The notes beneath the pieces were generated by a model. That model was not told the origin of the DNA, made no database searches, and saw nothing but the letters and a program-made list of their open reading frames with translations. A program made the position numbers and the translations under genes. A DNA stretch of 64,000 nt from CBDCGJ01 sp965238305 (lineage in GTDB: Bacteria > Pseudomonadota > Alphaproteobacteria > GCA-2731375): the NCBI GenBank assembly GCA_965238305.1, contig CBDEHK010000001.1:930001-994000 (forward strand), written 5' to 3'. Positions 26,204 through 35,202 of this stretch are shown here, piece after piece. Within the stretch, counting starts at the first letter, position 1. The number at the start of each line of letters is the position of its first letter.

Positions 26204-26998
26204 ATGACACAATCTCAACCGATGAAACTCTATTATCACGTCGCCAGCAGTGCTTCGATGAGGGTAACACTATACTTGGCTTGTCGAAAGGTGCCGCTGC
26301 AAATCGTGCAGTTGGTCAGCACCGGGCTGAAAACCGATCATCGTGGCATCATGGTTTTTACCTTGCCTGATGGTGATGCTGTGACGGTTGAATTAGGCAC
26401 GAATGACTTAACGGCGTTTAATCCCGAGGGACGAATACCAATTCTACTGTTGCCCGACGGTCGTAAAATGACCCAGTCGGGCGCAATCATTGATTATATC
26501 GAAAGTGTAACACCAGCCACGGATGGCATGCATTTGGTGCCTTCGGATCCATGGGCAAAGGCGGAGATGCAGCGGATCATGTACATCATCGCAGCTGATG
26601 TACAGCCCTATCAGAACATCCCCTTTATCATCCAGGCCATGGGAGAATGGGGTATGGTGAAGGCGCCGCCGACGGTGCATCCTTTGCGGATACACTTCAT
26701 CCGCCGAGAATTTTCTGCTTTGGATAAAATTCTGGCGGTAAGCGCAGGGCAATTTGCTGTTGGTGACGAGATTAGTTTGGCGGATTGTTTCCTGGTGCCT
26801 CAGATCCGCAACGCCTTGTTAGCCGAGATTGATTTGGCCGCGGAGTTCCCTCATATGGCCCGCATTTGGGACAATATGCTGGCCGTGCCGGAAGTGGACA
26901 AGGTTGTCCAAGCCGCTGGTGGCAAGGTGCAGCCCCTGGCCTTTGACGCAGAGAAATTTGAGATTTATGCCACAAGGCCAAAAACCCATCTAAGCTGA
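26204..26998 (+). CDS. Glutathione S-transferase family protein, zeta-like
   Basis: 264 residues. The N-terminal thioredoxin-like domain has YYHVASSASMRVTLYLA, close to the SSxS.R motif of zeta-class GSTs (maleylacetoacetate isomerase), and NPEGRIPILLLPDG followed by MTQSGAIIDYIE. A roughly 30-residue insertion (TGLKTDHRGIMVFTLPDGDA) lengthens this domain. The C-terminal domain ends with FAVGDEISLADCFLVPQI. AGGACAG precedes ATG 26204. Zeta-type GSTs act late in aromatic catabolism, which suits the neighbouring ring-cleavage gene. Confidence 0.8.
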   Translation: MTQSQPMKLYYHVASSASMRVTLYLACRKVPLQIVQLVSTGLKTDHRGIMVFTLPDGDAVTVELGTNDLTAFNPEGRIPILLLPDGRKMTQSGAIIDYIESVTPATDGMHLVPSDPWAKAEMQRIMYIIAADVQPYQNIPFIIQAMGEWGMVKAPPTVHPLRIHFIRREFSALDKILAVSAGQFAVGDEISLADCFLVPQIRNALLAEIDLAAEFPHMARIWDNMLAVPEVDKVVQAAGGKVQPLAFDAEKFEIYATRPKTHLS

Positions 26999-27291
26999 TA
27001 TGGTTTTTCAGGCTTTAGGGTTTTAATCACATTGATGGTCGGACGCCCCCATATTTTCTGAGTGCTGCTTTCAGCGGTTTGGATCAAGAAATCAACTGAT
27101 GGCCGCCCGGGTCAACTGCGGTCGACTTGGCGCGCCCTAGACGACGACTGCTTTACTTGCAACAACGGACGTTATTTGTTGAATGCAGTGACGGCAGCTA
27201 AGTGCCAGGAGCAGTCACTTTTCGGCTCGCATTGGGCCAACGTAAAGCTAAGGGGCGGGTAAAAACGCTTTCGTCCCACTTGAGCACAATG
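26999..27291. other. Gap with degenerate intergenic repeat fragments
   Basis: No gene seen. The stretch contains degenerate motifs such as GACGACTGCTTTACTTGCAA, which recur near 27765, 28110 and 31520, suggesting a dispersed low-identity repeat in this part of the island. Confidence 0.35.
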
Positions 27292-27465
27292 TTATCCAGG
27301 TGAAGATGCGCTTTCAGCCTGAACGGCAACAAATAATTTGCCATATCCCATACCTTCCCGGTTACTTATTTCAAGCAAATGATTGTAAGTATCGCTTTGG
27401 CCAGCAGGAATAATTTCTTTTAGTGGTTCCAGACGTTTGTCTTTATCAAATAGGGTTTCAAACAC
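27292..27465 (-). pseudogene. C-terminal remnant of an unidentified protein
   Basis: A 57-residue frame with protein-like composition (DKDKRLEPLKEIIPAGQSDT, then NHLLEISNREGMGYGK and LFVAVQAE). It is open upstream only to a TAA nine codons before the GTG at 27465 and has no ribosome site. It looks like the end of a longer gene whose 5' part has been lost. Confidence 0.35.
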
Positions 27466-27590
27466 CCAACCAACTAATTATACGGCAGATGGGCACCCTT
27501 CGTCGAAGTGATGCCATATCTCAATAGATAATATCATATCGGTAGACGACATGGCACAATAATGCCGAAACGCAAGGGAAGGCTGCCGCG

Positions 27591-27734
27591 ATGCAAACGG
27601 TACTTTATTATTTGAATAGGGGATTTGGAATTGAGAACCCGGACGATCTTACGTTCTTAGCCGCAGTATCGTTGGGCATATTAGCGGCTATTGCGGTGCT
27701 GGTTTATATCATTTCTATGTTCAAGAAGAAGTAG
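27591..27734 (+). CDS. Small single-TM membrane protein
   Basis: 47 residues: a short polar N-terminus (MQTVLYYLNRGFGIENPDDL), one TM helix (FLAAVSLGILAAIAVLVYII) and a basic end (SMFKKK). GGAAGG is eight bases before ATG 27591. The orientation rule suggests the C-terminus is cytoplasmic. Unknown function; the composition and ribosome site make it a plausible real small gene. Confidence 0.45.
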   Translation: MQTVLYYLNRGFGIENPDDLTFLAAVSLGILAAIAVLVYIISMFKKK

Positions 27735-27874
27735 GAACGCTCTATATCCCGCCGCTTGCCACGACTGCTTCGTGCAAATTCGACCCTATAGGCAGGTTTT
27801 CTAACGCGGCTGCTTTGTCCGCGGAAGCGGTCGTCCTGGTTCGGAGGCATTTTCGACTGCTTTGTGTTGTCATC

Positions 27875-28120
27875 TCAACCAGTCGCCGCAACACATTGGT
27901 TAATTCTGTCTGCCGGGGTTTCAAATTGCAAAGTCTTTCTTGGTCGTTCATTTAGCTGTCGTGCGTTCTTGTTGAGATGCAACTGCAAGTGTACGGACAA
28001 GTCGGTGCCCTTTGGGAAGTATTGTCTAAGCAGTCGGTTTGTGTTCTCGTTGGAACCGCGTTGCCACCGGTTTTGTGGATCACAGAAGTAGACATCGACA
28101 TCGGTTGCCCTCAACGACCG
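27875..28120 (-). pseudogene. IS30-family transposase C-terminal remnant
   Basis: About 80 codons matching the end of an IS30-type transposase: FCDPQNRWQRGSNENTNRLL, RQYFPKGTDLS and LNERPRKTLQFETPADR, ending CVAATG then stop. This is the last third of the DDE domain with the catalytic Glu (SNEN). The rest is missing and no matching inverted repeats are visible. It shows that mobile DNA has passed through segment B. Confidence 0.85.
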
Positions 28121-28206
28121 CTGCTTTGCCCGCAGGAGTGGACGACTTGCGCCATGGGCCAATTGGTCGGCGATTTGCCAATCGCAGCCATCCCAACATC
28201 TAGCAT

Positions 28207-28584
28207 TCAGTCGCCCCTTTGCCAGATAATGTTCTCTTTCGCCCTGTCAAAATGTGGTGCATAGATTGAGAGGGCCGACATCGACCCTGTGATCGTTCGC
28301 ACGCGACCATGTAGCGTATTGCGTGGGATAAAGATAAAGTCACCTGGACCGACGTGTCGCGTTTCGTCGCCGACCAAGAATTCTGCTTCACCATCAATCA
28401 CGATGACAATCTCGTCGTGGTCAGGCTGTGTGTGGAGCTTACTACCGTCTCCAGAACTGGTTGCAATATTCGCAGTGATTGCTTCTCCGTCACAAATAAA
28501 CATCCGTTTGACGGGATCGTTTTGGGTCGCAGGGTCAGTTTGAAACTGCTGGATGATGTCGTTCAAGTTCTTGAAGTTGGACAT
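28207..28584 (-). CDS. Cytoplasmic single-domain cupin
   Basis: 125 residues with no signal peptide. Cupin motif 1 reads LHTQPDHDEIVIVIDGEAEF (His, His, Glu) and motif 2 PGDFIFIPRNTLHGR (His). An N-terminal helix (NFKNLNDIIQQFQ) precedes the barrel. Probably a metal-dependent small-molecule enzyme or binding protein; the substrate is unknown. It stands alone, next to the IS30 remnant. Confidence 0.75.
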   Translation of the reverse strand: MSNFKNLNDIIQQFQTDPATQNDPVKRMFICDGEAITANIATSSGDGSKLHTQPDHDEIVIVIDGEAEFLVGDETRHVGPGDFIFIPRNTLHGRVRTITGSMSALSIYAPHFDRAKENIIWQRGD

Positions 28585-28907
28585 TCGATTATCCTCGGCC
28601 AGATTGGAGGGATATTGGAAATACTCGCACGATAGTCACTAGGTGCCGATCATTTCAGATTTCATTGTTGGATCAGAGTCACTTTGTCCAATGGTAGGAT
28701 GGCCGCTCCGGATCCACTCCAGCCCAAATCACTGTGTAGCAAATTGATCTGCTTATCCCCCAGCACCAGACGTTTTCGCAGAAACTTGGGTCTACTGCCT
28801 AGCGCCAAATGCAGTCTCAAAGGAATAAAGTTTAGCCGGTTTTCAGGTAACTTGAAGTCTGGTGGCATAAATTACTTTCAAATTTGGCCGGAAAAACGCA
28901 AGAGGGC
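28585..28907. other. Gap without a supported gene
   Basis: A 68-codon minus-strand frame (28662-28868) has a fairly protein-like composition but no ribosome site and no recognisable motif. Nothing else is visible. Confidence 0.3.
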
Positions 28908-29201
28908 ATGATGACTGCATATATGATTGTTGATTTAGATCTAAAGGACGCGAACGGTTTCGTCCGATATCGCGACGAAGTTCCCAAACTAATTTCTAAG
29001 CATGGGGGAGAGTACATTGTTAGGGGTGGCGAGTTTGAAGTCATGGAGGGGAATTGGCAGCCGCATCGTTTGGTGGTTTTTCGTTTTCCAAATAGGGAAG
29101 CTATTCATAACTTCTTTGAGGACCCAGATTACGCCGCGTTGAAGGCGCTGAGACAACGAACGGCCAACTCAGATATCGTCATCGTCGATGGTACGGACTA
29201 G
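28908..29201 (+). CDS. DUF1330 family protein
   Basis: 97 residues from ATG 28908 (28911 is equally possible; AGAGGG precedes both). DUF1330 features are present: AYMIVDLDLKDANGFVRYRD at the start, GGEYIVRGGEFEVMEGNW, the strand VVFRFPNREAIHNFFEDPDY, and the terminal IVIVDG. It is a dimeric ferredoxin-like fold of unknown activity, often found in catabolic gene sets. Confidence 0.8.
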   Translation: MMTAYMIVDLDLKDANGFVRYRDEVPKLISKHGGEYIVRGGEFEVMEGNWQPHRLVVFRFPNREAIHNFFEDPDYAALKALRQRTANSDIVIVDGTD

Positions 29202-29454
29202 CAATGCATCGTCTGCTTTGGGTCACGTTCCGAACTTCGGGGCTTCGATTTTGACTTCCGATTTGCTTGCCAGAACGGACCGCGGCTCGAGCAAAGATTG
29301 AAGCCTTCGGGGCATGGCTGATTACTGCACTCACAACGGACGGAGAGGGATTCGGCTGCAAAACCTTCATCGATAGGTGTTCAGGGAGAGCCTATCGCGA
29401 CCACGGCTTGACCGGGCGGGAAGGCGGTGGGGCAGGTTCGCGCGCTCAAGCGCT

Positions 29455-31323
29455 CTAGAATGCCTTTCCGGAACCTGCGCGATATTTGTTCGACGGCACG
29501 AAAGATGTCTTGACCGCATCGCGCGGATTTTTGATCCACAGGACCCGGTCCGGATGCATGCCCGCGCCGAACACCGCCGAGACCGCAGACCGTCGCATAC
29601 GGTTCAGCAAGCGCGTGTCCGCCTCCCCGATTGAGGGGTGGCTGCCGCCGTTTCCCTCAACAACCTTTTGCCAGGAAGATTTTCTTGCCTGCAAGGTTCC
29701 GGGGTTCGAAAGCGCCGTGCAATTCAGCTCATTTGTATTCAGATCGACGACGATTTCATCGCCATTTTCGACAAAAGCAATCGGACCGCCCAAGGCGGCC
29801 TCCGGTCCGACATGGCCGATAACAAGCCCAACCGACCCGCCGGAAAATCTGGCATCCGACATCAGCCCGACGACAATGTTTTTTTCGCGGCAGAGCGTGG
29901 TGATCCTGGACGTGGAATCGAGCATTTCCGGCATGCCCGGCGCGCCGCTGGGACCTTCGTAGCGGACAATGATCATATCGTGATTCTCGATAACATCAGG
30001 TTGGTTTTCCAGCGCCTGTAACAGGTCGCTCTCGCTATCGAAAATGCGCGCCTTGCCAACAAAAACATTGTTCTCCAGGCCGCCTTCAACGCCGGCCAGC
30101 TTTAGCACGGCGCTGAATTCCGGCGAGAGGTTGCCGCCGAGGACCCGTAATCCGCCGGTCGGTTTGTACGGCTTTGCGACGCTATATATGACCTCGCCAT
30201 CGGGGGCCGGGGGATTGAGCCGCGCGACTTGCTGCGACAGGGTCTCGCCCGTGCAGGTAAGCGTGTCACCGTTAAGAAGTCCGGCGTCCAACAATTCCTT
30301 GACGATAACCTGGATGCCGCCCTTCTCGTCGATATCAACCATCGAATAGGTGCCGAATGGTCTGGCATCGACCAGAACCGGTACAACCTGCTGCGACAGG
30401 TGATTGAATTCATCAAACGACATGATATCTGTGGCGAAATCCCCAAAACCGGCGGCTCTCGCGATTTCCGGACCGTGCAGCAAGACATTGGTCGACCCGC
30501 CAACAGCCATGGCAACGATCATTGCGTTGCGAATTGAATCGCGGCTGACAATCTTTCGAGGCGATAGATCCGCGGCCATCATGGCTTGAAGATAGCTCAC
30601 AAGCTCGTTCGGAAACTGTTCCATTCGTCGGGGGTCGTCCGACGGTGGCGACACCATATGCAGTGGTTCCATACCGACAACGGCGATGAATGTCTGCATG
30701 GTGTTGTAGGTAAACATGCCGCCGCAGCTGCCGTAACCCGGACAAGCCTCGCAAGCGACACGCTTCTTCATTTCCTCATCATCGCTGCCCGCGACCTGAA
30801 AACCGGTAATGATATCGATCCGCTCGTTGGTCACGGAATCCGTACCGGGGCGAATGGGACCGTCCGACATGATGATGGCGGGGCGGTCATGTTCAAGAAG
30901 GGCTGAAAGGGTCCCAACGGGCGGCTTGTCGCAGGCGACAACGGCGATGGTTCCCTCCAGACCGCTGGCGCTCAAATGCTCGCACACGGTGTCGTGCGTG
31001 ACCTCGCGGCCAATCAAGGAATAACGCATTTCCCGCGTGCCGTTGCGCATGCCGTCCGAGGTCGCAACCGTATATTCCGGTTGCACCAACCGCATACTCA
31101 TCTGATCGTTGCCGCGGCCCATTTTCACGCGCAGGCATTCATGGATCACCTCGACCTTCCGCTGGACGCCGAGATAACATTGGGAATCGCCCTTGTTACC
31201 GATCACGCCGACGGATGGTTCGTGGATGAGATCAATATCCGTTCCAAGTTCGCGCGCGATACCAACCGTCTGCGCGTTTCGGCCTGGGTTGTTGTCGAAA
31301 AGAACTGTTTCGGAATTTCGCAC
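29455..31323 (-). CDS. Dihydroxy-acid / sugar-acid dehydratase (IlvD/Edd family)
   Basis: 622 residues. Iron-sulfur cysteines are in VACDKPPVG (about residue 130), the CEACPGYGSCGGMFTYNTMQ block (near 200) and possibly an earlier Cys. The C-terminal signature is visible around GLMSDARFSGGSVGLVIGH. Family members dehydrate dihydroxy acids (valine pathway) or sugar acids with an Fe-S cluster. Absence of ilv neighbours, and placement among catabolic genes, favours a sugar- or hydroxy-acid substrate, which is inference. GTG 31323 is preceded by GGTGGAGAG. The C-terminus is longer than in E. coli IlvD. Confidence 0.85.
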   Translation of the reverse strand: MRNSETVLFDNNPGRNAQTVGIARELGTDIDLIHEPSVGVIGNKGDSQCYLGVQRKVEVIHECLRVKMGRGNDQMSMRLVQPEYTVATSDGMRNGTREMRYSLIGREVTHDTVCEHLSASGLEGTIAVVACDKPPVGTLSALLEHDRPAIIMSDGPIRPGTDSVTNERIDIITGFQVAGSDDEEMKKRVACEACPGYGSCGGMFTYNTMQTFIAVVGMEPLHMVSPPSDDPRRMEQFPNELVSYLQAMMAADLSPRKIVSRDSIRNAMIVAMAVGGSTNVLLHGPEIARAAGFGDFATDIMSFDEFNHLSQQVVPVLVDARPFGTYSMVDIDEKGGIQVIVKELLDAGLLNGDTLTCTGETLSQQVARLNPPAPDGEVIYSVAKPYKPTGGLRVLGGNLSPEFSAVLKLAGVEGGLENNVFVGKARIFDSESDLLQALENQPDVIENHDMIIVRYEGPSGAPGMPEMLDSTSRITTLCREKNIVVGLMSDARFSGGSVGLVIGHVGPEAALGGPIAFVENGDEIVVDLNTNELNCTALSNPGTLQARKSSWQKVVEGNGGSHPSIGEADTRLLNRMRRSAVSAVFGAGMHPDRVLWIKNPRDAVKTSFVPSNKYRAGSGKAF

Positions 31324-31325
31324 GG

Positions 31326-31592
31326 CTAACTCTCCACCAAATCTTCATAAAGAGGAGCCCACAGATCGGTCTTCTTTATGGAGATTTGGTATAACGCCAT
31401 CCGAACCATCATTCCAGCCACAAATTTCAAGCTATGGCCGGCGTCGAAAATGAAATATGGCCGGCCTGCTACGATTGTGATTTCCGCTTTGGGTAAATTC
31501 CAGCCGAAATCGCATGCCCTTGACGACGACTGCTTCGCCCCTGCAACCGGTCGTGAATGGCCGTAAATCCGAGATTGGCGCTGATTAGTCAT
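31326..31592 (-). other. Open frame directly upstream of the dehydratase, doubtful
   Basis: An 88-codon frame ends three bases before the dehydratase start. Its last 40 residues (SLKFVAGMMVRMALYQISIK, then DLWAPLYEDLVES) look protein-like, while the first half does not. It may be the remnant of an upstream gene. No family recognised. Confidence 0.25.
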
Positions 31593-31827
31593 CTGCCTCG
31601 ATTTTCATTGTCCATCCGGAATGACCCAATTGACATATTTCGTCTGCCAGGACACCGTTGACTGCCGTATTGCCAAATCCGCAAAACCAGGCTTTCAGAC
31701 AATTCTGTCGATATTGATTTGGTGAGGAATGGTGATAAAATTTCCGCGAGACTGAAATATATCCGGGAACTGTCAAGTCAGGCACCAGGAGGATCCAATC
31801 TCTTTGGCATCTGGAAGGAACCAGCGC

Positions 31828-32811
31828 ATGAGCATTGTACCTGTTATCGATATCTCTCCCTATCTAAGCAATGACGCCGACGCCAAGGCCAAGGCCAGTG
31901 TCGCTACCGAAGTCGATGCTGCCTGCCGTGATATCGGTTTTTTGGTCATAGACGGGCACGGAGTGTCGAGCAATCTGATTGACGAAATGTACAAAAGTGC
32001 TGGGGAATATTTTGCCTTACCGTTTTGGGGAAAAATGCGCCACAAGATGCCAGCGGACTGCTATCGCGGCTACACGCCGTTCGGCGCCGAGACTTTAGCA
32101 CTCAGTCTGGACGACGTGACACCACCCGACATCAAGGAATCGTTCAGCATCGGCCCGTTCGCGCATGCCGCCGACGCCTATCATTTTGGCGATGCCGGTT
32201 ATCCCTATTTTGCCCCGAATAGGTGGCCGCCGGAGTTGGCGGATATGCAGTCGATATGGCAGGCCTATTACACCGAGATGAACCGCCTGGCGACGGATCT
32301 AATGCGTATTTTTGCCCTTGCCCTCGATCTGCCCGAGCACTGGTTCGATGAAAAGATCGATCGCCACATCACTAATTTCAGTGCCATTCACTACCCAGCA
32401 CAGACCACGGCGCCGTTGGACGAACAACTACGCGCCGGGGCTCATACTGATTACGGCAGCTTGACTATTGTTCAAACAAACACCGAGATCGGCGGTCTGG
32501 AAGTGCAAATCAGGGAGGGTAAATGGTCACGCGTGCCGATCCTGCCTGGTACTTTTGTCGTCAACATCGGTGACCTAATGGCAGAATGGACGAATGATCG
32601 CTGGATCTCCACCATGCACCGGGTTGCCAATCCGCTGCCCGATCAAAGCGCGGAAACCAAGACCTCGCTGCTATTTTTCCACCAGCCTAACTATGACGCT
32701 GTTGTGGAATGTCTGAGGACTTGCACTGGCCCGGAGAACCCGCCACGCTACCAAAATACAACCTCGGGCGAGCACGTCACAGCCAAGATCAACAAACATC
32801 GCGAGTTATAG
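31828..32811 (+). CDS. 2-oxoglutarate/Fe(II)-type dioxygenase, isopenicillin-N-synthase-like
   Basis: 327 residues. The N-terminal DIOX_N region begins IVPVIDISPYL. The catalytic facial triad is in GAHTDYGSLTIVQ (His, Asp) and STMHRVANP (His), and the 2-oxoglutarate or substrate Arg region follows the latter. ATG 31828 has GGAAGGA eight bases upstream; TTG 31804 is the longer alternative. Relatives oxidise small molecules, including plant-hormone-type substrates; the substrate here is unknown. It is the last intact gene of segment B before the second comM fragment. Confidence 0.83.
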   Translation: MSIVPVIDISPYLSNDADAKAKASVATEVDAACRDIGFLVIDGHGVSSNLIDEMYKSAGEYFALPFWGKMRHKMPADCYRGYTPFGAETLALSLDDVTPPDIKESFSIGPFAHAADAYHFGDAGYPYFAPNRWPPELADMQSIWQAYYTEMNRLATDLMRIFALALDLPEHWFDEKIDRHITNFSAIHYPAQTTAPLDEQLRAGAHTDYGSLTIVQTNTEIGGLEVQIREGKWSRVPILPGTFVVNIGDLMAEWTNDRWISTMHRVANPLPDQSAETKTSLLFFHQPNYDAVVECLRTCTGPENPPRYQNTTSGEHVTAKINKHREL

Positions 32812-33043
32812 ACCGAGATAACAGCACACGGCTCGGCCATAACCGATTTCATAAAGGCAGATTTAGTGAAGCAGCTTTCTGCGAATAGCGTTGCAATTCA
32901 TGCCATTGAAATTGAGCGTGAAATGTGCCAATACCGGGCTTCGCTGACGCCCGACATTTCCGGTACGATAACGTTTCTGAGGCGGAATGACCGCTGTGGG
33001 TCAAAACGACCAAGGGGTCGCTTCGGTTATTATCTCTGCTTTT
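32812..33043. other. Gap with intergenic remnants
   Basis: No gene seen. GAATGACCGCTGTGGGTCAA near 32987 is a motif of the dispersed alphaproteobacterial intergenic-repeat type. Confidence 0.35.
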
Positions 33044-33160
33044 GCGTTTGCGGTCCTTCATAAAGCTTTCTTTGACTCCTCGCGTAAATTGAATAAACAT
33101 AGCTTCAGTTATTGTTAACATCGGGATTGAATCTGTATGGCCGCTCAGGTTTCCAGTTGA
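33044..33160 (+). pseudogene. Truncated comM 5' end, copy 2, with its upstream region
   Basis: From GCGTTTGCGGTCCTTCATAA to TCAGGTTTCCA this matches the upstream region and first six codons of the intact comM (35111-35220). The ATG at 33137 gives only MAAQVSS before TGA. The upstream part is closer to the intact copy (TTCATAAAGCTTTCTTTGAC shared) than is copy 1. It marks the junction between segments B and C. Confidence 0.85.
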
Positions 33161-33294
33161 GCGGTAACGGACCTGACGCTTATGAAGCCTGTTGGGTCCC
33201 GGCGCAGTTGCGGAAGTGCGCAGAAGATTTGGTTAAAGCAGCGGATCCAAAATGCCCGTTCAGGCAGTCTTGAAAGAACTCCTGGTAGACTCCG
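33161..33294. other. Left border of segment C
   Basis: Short non-coding stretch between the comM fragment and the membrane-protein gene; no motif identified. Confidence 0.3.
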
Positions 33295-34737
33295 ATGGAA
33301 GTAAAAAAAATGCCATCGACTCCGTATATACAGATCGCATTGGTCGGGTTTTCTTTTGTGATTTCCCGGCTGGTTTCCCACCAGATATTTTCAATATATG
33401 ACGACGCTTTTATAACGTACAGGTACGCAATCAATTTGGTTGACCATTTTGCCTTTACCTACAATTTGGACTCAACCGTCATGGGGACCACGGCCCCGCT
33501 TTTCGGATTGTTGGTCGCGGCGCTTTACGCCATTGGATTTGAGCCGGACATTATTATTCCATTCGTAAACATTCTAACTGATTGCATCATTTGTTTTTTG
33601 GTCTGGAGGCATTTCCTGGGGAACGATTCCCACTCTGCTCTTATGTTTATCGGGCTATATGCAATGAGTCCTTTTTCCAGCCGCATTACTGTTGGCGGCA
33701 TGGAAGCGAATTTGTTTGTGCTCGTGACGATGATCTCCTTCCTTCTGTATGAGAAAGCCCATAAAAAAGCCGCATTCTCTCTTGCGGCAATGAATTATTT
33801 TTTCCGCCCGGAAGCAGTCTTGTCAGTCGCCCTGATGGCCTCTCTGGAATTTTTCGTCCGAAAGAAGCGAGTAAACGCCATTCGTCTCGGTCTTCTGGCC
33901 TTGCTCATCGTTGTCAGCGGAATGCTCATCATCTTCTTGATATACGGACAGCCTTTACCCCAGTCGGTTTTGGCGAAAAGTCATCACACCTATAGCGGAT
34001 TTGGGCATGTATTGAAAAATCTTCTGGTTCCGGAGCCTTTTGCGGCACTTATGGTTCCCTTTGCAATCTACGGAGCATACACAGGCTGGCGGGAAAATCC
34101 GTTATTCCGGCATATGCTCTCCTGGGGCACGGTTTACTTGCTTGTTTATATAATGGCGGGTCCGAAGATGTGGTCGTGGTACTCGCTGCCTATTCAAGTG
34201 TGTCTGTTGATGGCGGCGGCGGTCGGTTTCTGCAATATCATAAAGTTGCTGCCCGATTTGGAGCGCCTTTTTTCCAGGCGCCGTGAAATTATGATTTCGA
34301 TAGCAATTTTGGCGATGATCGGCGTGGAATATTCCTTTTTTGGACGTGATGCCGTGACCAAAAATATTTACAAGCCGCTAAAGGAATATTGCGGCACAAT
34401 TGCCGACAAGGACGTATCAATATTAGCGAGCGATATTGGAATCGTAGGCTATGCGTGTCATCCAGCAAAGATCCTGGACACGGCAGGGTTGATATGGCCA
34501 GAAGCGCTGTCCTATGGAAACCGCACAGAGATAACTCGGAAATATAAACCAGAGTACATTTTTCTTGTGGCGTCGTATGGAAATTTGAAGGCGTTCAATG
34601 GATCGGAACTTAAAGCGCAGTATACTCCCGTCATGCAATTAGCCAAAGATGGGGACACCATCCTTTCGGGCAACGAAAGGAAGCCGGATTACGGATGGTT
34701 GCAAGAATACATATTGTATCATCGTGATGACGATTAA
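33295..34737 (+). CDS. Polytopic GT-C-like membrane protein
   Basis: 480 residues, about ten TM helices, then a soluble C-terminal part (about 360-480). The N-terminal DDAFITYRYAINLVDHFAF and YNLDSTVMGTTAPLF, with the acidic pair in the first periplasmic loop, is the pattern of GT-C glycosyltransferases that use lipid-linked sugars, such as arabinofuranosyltransferase-like proteins. Alternative start ATG 33310 has GGAAG eight bases upstream. It is the only gene of segment C, flanked on the left by a comM fragment and on the right by a grpE fragment, and its sequence is AT-richer than its neighbours. It probably modifies a surface glycan. Confidence 0.65.
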   Translation: MEVKKMPSTPYIQIALVGFSFVISRLVSHQIFSIYDDAFITYRYAINLVDHFAFTYNLDSTVMGTTAPLFGLLVAALYAIGFEPDIIIPFVNILTDCIICFLVWRHFLGNDSHSALMFIGLYAMSPFSSRITVGGMEANLFVLVTMISFLLYEKAHKKAAFSLAAMNYFFRPEAVLSVALMASLEFFVRKKRVNAIRLGLLALLIVVSGMLIIFLIYGQPLPQSVLAKSHHTYSGFGHVLKNLLVPEPFAALMVPFAIYGAYTGWRENPLFRHMLSWGTVYLLVYIMAGPKMWSWYSLPIQVCLLMAAAVGFCNIIKLLPDLERLFSRRREIMISIAILAMIGVEYSFFGRDAVTKNIYKPLKEYCGTIADKDVSILASDIGIVGYACHPAKILDTAGLIWPEALSYGNRTEITRKYKPEYIFLVASYGNLKAFNGSELKAQYTPVMQLAKDGDTILSGNERKPDYGWLQEYILYHRDDD

Positions 34738-34826
34738 ATGAAATGTAAATATTCACGACATTCCACAACAATATTTGACATAAACATCCCGACCTTAAGA
34801 TATAGGCAAAATCTGGATTGACGCTT

Positions 34827-35096
34827 ACGGAACGCGAATTATTGTCGGTTCTCGAACGACATGACATCCAGCAGATCAATCCGGTCGGCGAAAAACTTGA
34901 TCCCAACCTGCAGCATGCGATGGTGCAGGTCGATCATCCAGAGGCGCCGGTGGGCACCATCATCGACGTTCTACAAGTCGGGTATATCTTGAATGATCGG
35001 TTGTTACGTCCAGCGATGGTTGTCGTGGCGAAAGGACTGGAGGGCGGCAATGGCGATAGCTTTGACGCCGGACAGACCATCGATACGACGGCTTAA
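34827..35096 (+). pseudogene. Displaced grpE 3' end, copy 3
   Basis: 270 bases matching grpE from TERELL to the stop (here TAA), without indels but with about 9 percent differences, several of them amino-acid changes (LQHAM, APVGT, GYILN, KGLEG, DSFD). It is followed by the intact comM upstream region, so this is probably the original 3' end of the host grpE, displaced by insertion and now drifting. The 35 bases before it resemble those before copy 2. Confidence 0.92.
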
Positions 35097-35202
35097 TACC
35101 CGCGCGCCCCGCGTTTGCTGTACTTCATAAAGCTTTCTTTGACTCCCCGCACAAATTGAATAAACATAGCTTCAGTTATCGCAATATTTGGGACTGAATT
35201 GT

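Noticed and set aside
27742..27951. 69-codon minus-strand frame beside the IS30 remnant
   Set aside because: It overlaps the transposase end in another frame and lies in degenerate repeat sequence.
31326..31592. Leader gene of the dehydratase
   Set aside because: Only its second half looks coding; no family and no ribosome site, so it is listed as doubtful.
34818..35096. A functional second, short grpE
   Set aside because: It lacks the dimerising helix and N-terminal arm; the TTG start has no ribosome site and the sequence is drifting.
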